The notes under the pieces: generated by a model | Told to the model about the DNA's origin: nothing | Database searches by the model: none | Seen by the model: only the letters and a program-made list of their open reading frames with translations | Shown: positions 36,493-42,453 of the stretch, one piece after another | Position numbering within the stretch: the first letter of the stretch is position 1 | Layout of the letters: each line of letters begins with the position of its first letter | NCBI GenBank assembly: GCA_947492745.1 | Contig: CANLOE010000061.1 | Span: forward strand, 1 to 42,453 | Direction: 5' to 3' | Origin: an uncultured Cyclobacteriaceae bacterium | GTDB taxonomy: Bacteria > Bacteroidota > Bacteroidia > Cytophagales > Cyclobacteriaceae | Length of the DNA: 42,453 nucleotides | Program-made: the position numbers and the translations under genes

Positions 36493-37352
36493 GATTTGGT
36501 CGAAATTTTTCCTTTGAAAGCCTACACAGGTATAAACTTCTATTTGAAGAGAGTGAAAAATGACCAAGTAGCAATAAACTTTGCCTCCATTGTCCTTTTT
36601 ACGGTGCTACTTCCGGGGATTGTTTTCCGGTACTTTTACTATGCAGAGGAGTTCTCTAAAAGAGGACTTTAGGTCCTCTTTTTTTGATGTCTTCCTATCA
36701 GCTTTTCTGCCCGGTATCATTATCCAATTTTTATGGTATTTTGGCATCCAACTGTTCGGGTTCAAAATCGACCTCATGCCCTTAGGGAAACTTCTTGGAA
36801 AAGCACCAAGACCCGAAACCTATTAAAAACCTAGAGGATAACAGCTGGAACATCACCCTTTATCACTTTACAATTCTGGCTTTCTCTGCTGCCTCTGGCC
36901 ACTATCTGAAACAGACCGTACGTGTCCATAAACACAAACTATTGCGATTTCAAAATGTCCGGCACTATATCCTGAAAGGTGACTTCTTCGACTTCCCGGG
37001 TATCGGTTATCAACTGGCGCGTAATCGCGTAGAGGATATCGAACTGGTCTTTATCGATGCACTGGTACGGACCAGTGAAGGGTCGGTCATCTATGACAGC
37101 ATCTTAGTGGACTATGAGCTGTCCAGCGATGGTGGACTGAACTTCATCTGCCTGAAAGAGGCAGAAAAACGCTACCTGAAAGATAGCTTCGGCCTCTCTG
37201 CGGAAGACAGTGCCGCTGACCGTATAAAGCGTCATGGCATACCCGAACACCTCTTCATGATAAAATACAGCGAAATCGCCAACCTCAATTTCTCCTACTA
37301 TAAGCCGGCGACACATGAGGATGACAGTATCACCGCCGTGCGGGTGGCCTAA
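36493..37352 (+). pseudogene. Membrane protein gene of an uncharacterised Bacteroidota family, broken by two frameshifts
   Basis: Three successive frames join into one protein: LVEIFPLKAYTGINFYLKRV through YYAEEFSK; EDFRSSFFDVFLSAFLPGII through LMPLGKLL; then EKHQDPKPIKNLEDNSWNIT on to the end at 37352. Each change is a plus-one shift at an A4 run (near 36658 and 36799). The first two parts carry two membrane segments, the third has a hydrophobic stretch and a soluble domain (LRFQNVRHYILKGDFFDFPG, IELVFIDALVRTSEGSVIYD, YSEIANLNFSY). This matches the layout of a known but uncharacterised Bacteroidota family. The hairpin at 36656-36683 lies within it. Either a pseudogene or two homopolymer sequencing errors. 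Confidence 0.65.
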
Positions 37353-37554
37353 CTTGCTGTAAAAATGCAGTTTATGTACCCTTTGCAGTCGCCTGGAAAG
37401 AATAGGGGGCATTAGTTTATTGGTGCATAATGCCCTGTATGAATCCCTCAATCTGTCATCTACCCTATATTCATGCAAAATACGTACCTTAATGGCAGCC
37501 GTTCGTTTGAGATAACTTCTCAATCCACCATTAGTTCAGTTCTGCTCAAAAAAA

Positions 37555-37839
37555 CTATTGAAGTTCCATCATGAAGGTTTTGAGTTCCCTGAGTTTAACG
37601 GTATCCTGAGTAGAATCCAGCTTCTGTAGTACTAAAAGTTCACAGACAGGTACCAGAAGAGATACCAAATAGTTCTGTTTTTCATCGTCAGGGAGCTTTT
37701 CTATAATTTCTATACCTGTGTGGACCTGTTCTGTCAGCACGATTTCTCTTTCATTGGCAGGGAGCATATTTTCCACTTCCGCTATCCAAGCTTCGGCCAG
37801 TGTGCCGAAAGTCATGATCCATTTATTATTATCTTTCAT
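37555..37839 (-). CDS. Small helical protein, paralogue of 18617-18925
   Basis: 94 residues (MKDNNKWIMTFGTLAEAWIA...). No signal peptide or membrane segment. It is the only clear relative of the 18617-18925 protein in the window, sharing the EREI.LTE, ELL.LQKLD.T.DT.KL.ELK pattern. The copies are 19 kb apart and are not near the same kind of genes, so the family looks mobile or duplicated. Function unknown. Confidence 0.68.
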   Translation of the reverse strand: MKDNNKWIMTFGTLAEAWIAEVENMLPANEREIVLTEQVHTGIEIIEKLPDDEKQNYLVSLLVPVCELLVLQKLDSTQDTVKLRELKTFMMELQ

Positions 37840-38748
37840 TTGATTAAGGTTTGATGTATTTATTCAGTTAGTCCAATGACCGACTTTTCATAAGTCATCC
37901 TATTGAGGAGCTTTCCAAGGTTCGGCTCCATCGCTTAGCGACGATTTTGGACCCTATACTCTAGTCTCTATACCGTTTCTTGATGGTTTAATTTGATCGT
38001 CAATAGAAACCAAGAGTATCTTAGGCCTCGTTTGTTCGGATATACCCCGTCGGTATGGAGGCTAGCTATCATTAAACGTCATCTTCTTCTTTTAGGTACC
38101 ATTGTCATCTCAGATATGAACAATATTTGGGCGTTTTTTTTTGGAATAAATGTTTTTTACCCTCTCAGTGTACGGCGTGTTTCGGAGGTATATCCGCGGG
38201 CTTCGTAGTGGGAAGACGTTAAGCATAATCCTATAAATACCTAATTGTCTGTAGTTCATCTTTAGACTTGGCTAAGCTGAATAGCTGACGGGGCATCTGT
38301 TTTTTTCAAAAGTCCTTAGCATGTCCGAAACCCATTGGCCAAGTCATTTTTTTTGTAAAAAAAATCATCGGCTTTTCTTTCACAAGCTTGAGCCGAGAGA
38401 CGGAACTTTCCTGACGGTATGCTCGGAGTGGCTTAAAACCATTCCGGAAATTTTTATACAGCTAGGAAATCCGTAGTACATTATAGTATTTTACTATAAC
38501 GCACACCCATTGCAGCTGGCGTTGCTATTCCCCATTACCTATCCGAAGTGTCGATGCTTCTCGCTCTGTTCTTTGAGAGATATTTCACCGTATCATGTGT
38601 ATGACGAAAGTTTCTTGTTCAAAAATACAACAACGAGGTACTCGATTGTCGTAAGAAGCCGGATAAGCCTTCTCTTTTTTAAGATTTTATATGAGTTTCC
38701 ATAAAATATCATATTTTTACAAAAACGATATTTTTTACAAGATTTATT
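37840..38748. other. 909-bp region, no gene seen
   Basis: No protein-like frame and no copy of the M159 or P174 elements was seen. The last 60 bp before 38749 are very AT-rich, with runs of T and A, and probably hold the promoter of the VOC gene. Confidence 0.45.
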
Positions 38749-39294
38749 ATGAAAATTGACATTAGTAAGCAGGAAAGAAAAAATAGTACTGGGGCGAACT
38801 TTATTTCACGATGCTGCCTCTTGGCGATGTTCATTCTGATAGGCACGAGCTACAGCTCAGCTCAGACGAAGGATTCGGCTACCACAGAGAAGGATGGCAG
38901 GCCGCGGGCGCGGGTCACAGGCTTGAGATACATCAGTATACATGTACTCGAACTGGAGAAAACCATGAAGCTGTACCGCGAAATCCTAGGCTTTAAGTTA
39001 GCTGACTCCGAAGTACTCCATGGTCCGGGACTTGAAGGAATGCTGGTCATGAAGATGAAAGCGGATGACCTGGAAATCGGTCTATCGGTTACCGCACCTG
39101 AATTTCTGCATACCATAGGGCCTATCGGAAATACCAATCATAATCACATAATGCTGAAAGTCAATGATATTGGGCCTATTGGTGATCAATTGAAAGAAGA
39201 AGGGTACGCATTGGAAAATGAGAATTACGTTCGTGACAAATATACGTTTTTCGTTGGTCCAAATGGAGAGATCATCGGTCTATCCTCATGGTAG
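38749..39294 (+). CDS. Exported VOC (glyoxalase/bleomycin-resistance fold) protein
   Basis: 181 residues. A polar N-terminus is followed by a hydrophobic export signal ending near SSAQT (residue 39). A single VOC domain fills residues 55-181: RYISIHVLELEKTMKLYREI (H65), LGFKLAD, HNHIMLKVNDI (H131/H133) and FVGPNGEIIGLSSW (E174). The His and Glu positions fit metal ligands of the fold, which in the family supports isomerase, dioxygenase or ligand-binding roles. Periplasmic location is unusual for a VOC protein. It stands alone between long gene-free regions. Confidence 0.82.
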   Translation: MKIDISKQERKNSTGANFISRCCLLAMFILIGTSYSSAQTKDSATTEKDGRPRARVTGLRYISIHVLELEKTMKLYREILGFKLADSEVLHGPGLEGMLVMKMKADDLEIGLSVTAPEFLHTIGPIGNTNHNHIMLKVNDIGPIGDQLKEEGYALENENYVRDKYTFFVGPNGEIIGLSSW

Positions 39295-39516
39295 TAAGAT
39301 GAACACATATCATTCTATTTAGAAAGCGTACTACAATATTGGTAATACAGTTCTTTGGGCGTAGGTTTTCTTACGCCTATTTTTTTATAAGGAGTAGAGT
39401 ATTGTATCGGTTGGCCAAGCCTTAGAACATAACTATGCTTTGTGGATTCTGTACATCATATGAAGCAGGCAAGGTATAGTTACAAGCTATTATCGGAGCA
39501 GGATCGTTCCTTTACC

Positions 39517-39810
39517 CCAGAATGTCCGTTGTTTCGTTTGGCATTAGTTTTCCCAATGGGATCTATGAACCTTCAATTTGATTCATTACATCGATTGATT
39601 TAGTTCGCTCATTGGATTGATTTTTAATGGTACTCATGAACCTGCGGTGTCAAAGGTATTCGTCGAATCTTCGGTTTGAAAATCATATGGAAGTAAATCA
39701 GTAAATGAATGCCTTTTTTGAGTTCGGCGTAGCACCGCTACGCTCAACCCGATAAAATCACTGAGTTATGGTTATTGGATGACGAAGTTCTAACGGACAT
39801 GCCGGATTTA
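39517..39810. repeat. Divergent P174-like region
   Basis: A P174-like end occurs at 39515-39530 (ACCCCAGAATGTCCGTTG) and another, on the opposite strand, at 39778-39810 (GACGAAGTTCTAACGGACAT). The centre GGCGTAGCACCGCTACGC is at about 39709-39726. At 294 bp it is longer than other copies, so it may be two elements or a larger variant. M159 copy 5 follows directly. Confidence 0.45.
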
Positions 39811-39969
39811 TAAAAACTTAGCTTTCAAATATCGCCTATCTTCCTGTTCATTTTGCTTCACTCTGCGTTGACCATCCTCGGGATAGCGCTGCTATTCCTG
39901 CGGTTCTCGCCTTGATTGAAACAAAATGACCAGCGGAATCTTATACGACATTTAAAACCTAAATTTGTA
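39811..39969 (-). mobile_element. M159 MITE-like element, copy 5, flanked by TTA
   Basis: 159 bp, with one end changed to TAAAAACTTAGC and the other ending AACCTAAATTTGTA. TTA occurs at 39808-39810 and 39970-39972. It is inserted at the terminus of a P174-like region. Confidence 0.85.
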
Positions 39970-40200
39970 TTATATATCTCGATACAAAAGACGTTCTTTG
40001 ATTGCGGAGGTCCCCTAAGGTATAGATGTAGCATAAATTCAGAGACTTTTTTGGAAATGTATCTTTCTCATGTGATGAGAAGAGGTGTTTCAGCAAAAAA
40101 ATAGGAGCGACCATAAAAGAATGGTATTGATTGCGTTAAAACCTTAGCACAAGAGCTGAAAACAATAAGTGAGCCAAATGCAAAACCGAGTATCCTCATT

Positions 40201-40376
40201 TCAACCCGGATCATGCGTTGGAATTTCATAACGAGGGTTTACATATCCATAAATCAGGGAGTTTTATTGGATCTGGCATAGCACCGCTATGGTGAATTCA
40301 AAAAACGTAGTGCAACGACCGGTTTTCAGCTATTTAGATCCGCAGTAGATTTTTCAATGCATTATCCGGGGTTAAG
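40201..40376. repeat. P174 palindromic element, sister of 24213-24383
   Basis: Left end TCAACCCGGATCATGCGTTG, centre GGCATAGCACCGCTATGG, right end, read on the other strand, CTTAACCCCGGATAATGCAT. The arm AAAACGTAGTGCAACGACCG is close to that of the copy at 24213. Confidence 0.78.
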
Positions 40377-40417
40377 CAAAATCAATGAATGTTTAGACTT
40401 ATATACTTAGCGACTGT

Positions 40418-40545
40418 TTTGAAATTATTTTAAAATTTGTTATCACTTATTTTGGATAGGACCGAGCGTTAAAATAATGCCCCGAGGGCATTATCAGTGA
40501 AGGGGCCGATCTGCCACGTGAGCCATTGACAAAGATAGCATGTCG
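40418..40545. repeat. Third interspersed repeat (family C), copy 2
   Basis: TTTTGAAATTATTTTAAAAT, then TTGTTATCACTTATTTTGGA and TAGGACCGAGCG, correspond to 1890-1940. An internal hairpin ATGCCC-CGA-GGGCAT is at about 40477-40491. A weaker third copy begins with the ATCGATAGGACCGAGCG sequence at 40973. Confidence 0.45.
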
Positions 40546-40613
40546 CGCTAGCTAGCGGAAATTTCAACGAAATCAGGCACCAAAAGAAGTACATAAGAAA
40601 GAAAAAGATACAG

Positions 40614-40787
40614 TTTAACCCCAATTGATCGATAGAAATTGTGATGAGCGTATAAATAGCAAAATACCGGCCATTTGGATTCGTTCGGCATAGCATCGCT
40701 ATGATGAGTGAAGACCGATGGGCAAAGCTTCCGGTATGAAGCTATTTATGCACGGAATAGGTTCTCTATTGATCATTTTGGGTTTAA
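40614..40787. repeat. P174 palindromic element, sister of 36070-36243
   Basis: 174 bp. Left end TTTAACCCCAATTGATCGAT, centre CATAGCATCGCTATG, right end, read on the other strand, TTTAAACCCAAAATGATCAA. Read in the opposite direction it matches 36070-36243 throughout. Confidence 0.82.
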
Positions 40788-41691
40788 AACAGTCTCTTAG
40801 TTATATTGATTTTATTTCGGTCATTTCATTGAATCCGATACATCGTTGAACGGAATCCGAATTTCAGTAGTCCATTTGAAAATTTTTCTGTCCGGGCGCA
40901 GCGTTTTCAAAATTTTCCGCGTCCCACAGGCCGGCCCGAAATCCCTATGGGGTTCGTTCTGCTTAATTTTTATCGATAGGACCGAGCGTAAGGAAAGAGG
41001 TCGGTCTGCCGCGCAGGAGTAAGCGCCCGGCTGGCCTGAGGCGAAACAGACCAAAGGGTAGATACAAAGATGTCCTCTACCATTTTGGCAATGAAAAGAT
41101 GTTTTTCGGCAGGAATGTATATGGATAGGGTCAAAATGAAGTAACATTGACAATCCTATAGCTAAGCATATAAGTCCAACAGATGATATGTTGGCAAATT
41201 GTTAAAATAGTTGGTATATCTATGTATATAAGTCTATAAATGTTGCTAAGATCGAATACTGCCCTTCTCCGCTGATGCAACATCGCTGAATAAAAAAAAC
41301 GGGCTATGCGTATAATGCTTTGATAAGATGGGTTTTATGATTTTTCTACTTTTAATGGCTTATATTTGCCATATTTTCCGTATATTAGTGGTGTGGTTAC
41401 AGATATTAAAGTTATTTCAATTGTAATCAAGAACATCGTGATAGTTTTGGCGTAATACATCCGCTTAGAACTGTGGCTTGAGCCATTGTCTGAAAAACCA
41501 AAAAACCCAAAAAACCAAAAAACCAAAAAACAATCCGATGAGAGTAACCTGCTCTTTCTCGCAGCGATGGACATTTGAGGCCTGAGGGTATCCTGTCGAT
41601 GCTTTTTTTCCTCATTCCGTTTCGACGGGCCGGAGTGTTTTGCATGATGGCCCGGGGGATGTAGGTTATTTACGTTCCGTCTTGCGGGCAC
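40788..41691. other. Gene-free region with a family C relative and an A/C-rich repeat
   Basis: About 900 bp without a convincing gene. A family C-like stretch lies near 40960-41060. A run of short AACCAAAA-type repeats occupies 41492-41531. Minus-strand frames of 70-118 codons here have biased composition and no recognisable features, and are not called. Confidence 0.45.
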
Positions 41692-41718
41692 GTGTATACT
41701 ATAGGCTATTTTTTTCTA

Positions 41719-41785
41719 TTTTTCATAAAACCGGCATTGGCCGGCTTTCATCATAAATCAATTTCAAACCATAACAAAAACGAAC
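41719..41785 (+). promoter_or_regulatory. 5' leader of the secreted repeat gene, repeated at 42377
   Basis: Contains an imperfect hairpin, AAACCGGC/GCCGGCTTT, and an A-rich stretch before the start. The same sequence, including the first ten bases of the gene, recurs identically at 42377-42453. The hairpin may end an upstream transcript or shape the leader. Confidence 0.55.
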
Positions 41786-42304
41786 ATGAAACCATCATTT
41801 CTACCATCACCCAAGATGAGCCTTACAGTAATGGCTCTGGCTTTTTTTATGACCTCGGTCAGTTTGCCGTCCACGTCTATCGCCAAAAGCGCCACGTCCG
41901 GTTCGGATGGACCCGTGGCCGCTCCCTCGGATGGACCCGTGGCCGCTCCCTCGGATGGACCCGTGGTCGCTCCCTCGGATGGACCCGTGGCCGCTCCCTA
42001 TGCCATGGAGAAACCCGCCTCGTTTACCTTTGAACTGGGTCCTAATCCCGCGAAGGCATCGACCGAGGTCACCATCAATGCCTCCAAGAAGAGCTTTTAT
42101 GGCGAAATACGGATACATGAGTTTTCGTCCTTCAACAGAGCGCTGTTATATGTCTATATCAAGCGTGACATCAAGATACCTGCCGGGAAGTCCAAGAGTT
42201 TCAAAGTCGACACGGCTCGTCATAAACCCGGTAGTGAGTACGTCGTCTATGTTGCGGATTATTTGACCGGTTCGAAATCATCGACGCATTTGTTCATTGA
42301 GTAG
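41786..42304 (+). CDS. Secreted protein with four SDGPVAAP repeats, unknown function
   Basis: 172 residues. A signal peptide (about 11-33, LTVMALAFFMTSVSL) is followed by four 8-residue repeats SDGPV(A/V)AP (about 39-71), each encoded by a 24-bp unit. A compact beta-rich domain follows (about 76-172: FELGPNPAKASTEVTI, GEIRIHEFSSFNRALLYVYI, KPGSEYVVYVADYLTG). The C-terminal part, with GPNPA near its start and a KS-type end, resembles small secreted beta-sandwich domains such as T9SS sorting regions, but no clear family fit was found. A second copy of the gene begins 658 bp later. Surface role likely. Confidence 0.7.
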   Translation: MKPSFLPSPKMSLTVMALAFFMTSVSLPSTSIAKSATSGSDGPVAAPSDGPVAAPSDGPVVAPSDGPVAAPYAMEKPASFTFELGPNPAKASTEVTINASKKSFYGEIRIHEFSSFNRALLYVYIKRDIKIPAGKSKSFKVDTARHKPGSEYVVYVADYLTGSKSSTHLFIE

Positions 42305-42376
42305 GGTCTTCTCATTGTTGTTGACCATTTGATATTCAGCACTTGGTGTGCGATCAAAACCCCGTTTTCAACAGAT

Positions 42377-42453
42377 TTTTTCATAAAACCGGCATTGGCC
42401 GGCTTTCATCATAAATCAATTTCAAACCATAACAAAAACGAACATGAAACCAT
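42377..42453 (+). repeat. Second copy of the leader and gene start, cut by the window end
   Basis: 77 bp identical to 41719-41795, an offset of 658 bp. It ends with ATGAAACCAT, the start of another copy of the secreted repeat gene, of which only the first ten bases are in view. Confidence 0.9.
42444..42453 (+). CDS. Start of a tandem paralogue of the secreted repeat gene (partial)
   Basis: Only ATGAAACCAT is visible, identical to the first ten bases of the gene at 41786 and preceded by an identical leader. The rest lies beyond the window. Confidence 0.6.

Noticed and set aside
35120-41240. Recurring ATATAAGTC-like words (near 35125, 40391, 41167 and 41224) as an operator
   Set aside because: The shared core is only about nine AT-rich bases and positions relative to genes are inconsistent.
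41335-41691. A 118-codon minus-strand frame with FWFFGFFGF
   Set aside because: The aromatic run is the translation of an AACCAAAA-type simple repeat, so it is not evidence of a membrane protein.
1-42453. CRISPR array
   Set aside because: Repeats here are long, scattered and in both orientations, with no regular spacers and no cas genes.
11750-42453. Right-hand attachment site of the tRNA-linked element
   Set aside because: No second copy of the tRNA-Pro 3' end was seen by eye; the element may extend beyond the window or the copy may be diverged.

Overview
The window comes from a member of the Bacteroidota, probably marine and of the Flavobacteriales or Cytophagales type. Evidence: TonB-dependent receptors with an N-terminal carboxypeptidase-like domain, a lipoprotein with an acidic CGDDDE start, a subtilase with a C-terminal type IX secretion sorting domain, a WG-repeat protein, a PafA-type phosphatase, a sodium symporter and moderate GC. 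All calls were made by reading the sequence and translations; no database search was run.

Layout. 1-2.5 kb: a Na+-dependent NSS transporter followed by a very repeat-dense gap. 2.5-7 kb: PafA-type phosphatase and WG-repeat protein, same strand. 7.3-11.5 kb: a four-PAS histidine kinase and a receiver-histidine kinase protein. 11.67-13.05 kb: tRNA-Pro with apparent anticodon AGG, its terminator, and a tyrosine recombinase abutting it, a likely island boundary. 13.1-18.3 kb: secreted subtilase and an upstream surface-type protein. 18.6-20 kb: three small helical proteins of unknown function. 20.1-24 kb: membrane-anchored LuxR-type regulator, two GNAT acetyltransferases and an SDR, all on the minus strand. 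24-25 kb: gene debris and repeats. 24.9-30.2 kb: a putative metal-regulated operon with a perfect operator-like palindrome, a Cys-motif small membrane protein, a PepSY/TonB-receptor fusion and a lipoprotein. 31.4-35.5 kb: LCIB-type carbonic anhydrase homologue, a TonB receptor and a Cys/His-rich DUF6660-like protein. 35.8-37.9 kb: two frame-disrupted genes and a paralogue of one of the 18.6-kb small proteins. 38.7 kb: exported VOC protein. 39.5-41.2 kb: repeats. 41.8 kb to the end: a secreted repeat protein whose gene starts again in a tandem copy.

The most striking signal is non-coding. Five copies of a 159-160 bp element (called M159 here) lie at 2161, 18409, 19488, 36261 and 39811. All have TACAAA-type inverted ends (TAAAAA in one end of the last copy) and all are flanked by a 3-bp TTA/TAA duplication. 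Two sit inside larger ~174-bp imperfect palindromes (called P174 here), and related uninterrupted P174 copies in the same window show what the sites looked like before insertion. P174 has about ten full or partial copies, with TTAAACCC-like ends and a central hairpin of the form TAGC-R-C-Y-GCTA. No transposase for either is present, so both look non-autonomous.

How the genes may work together: the operon at 24.9-30.2 kb and the group at 31.4-35.5 kb both look like outer-membrane metal or metal-complex uptake loci, and a zinc-type carbonic anhydrase homologue lies between them. The metal cannot be read from the sequence.
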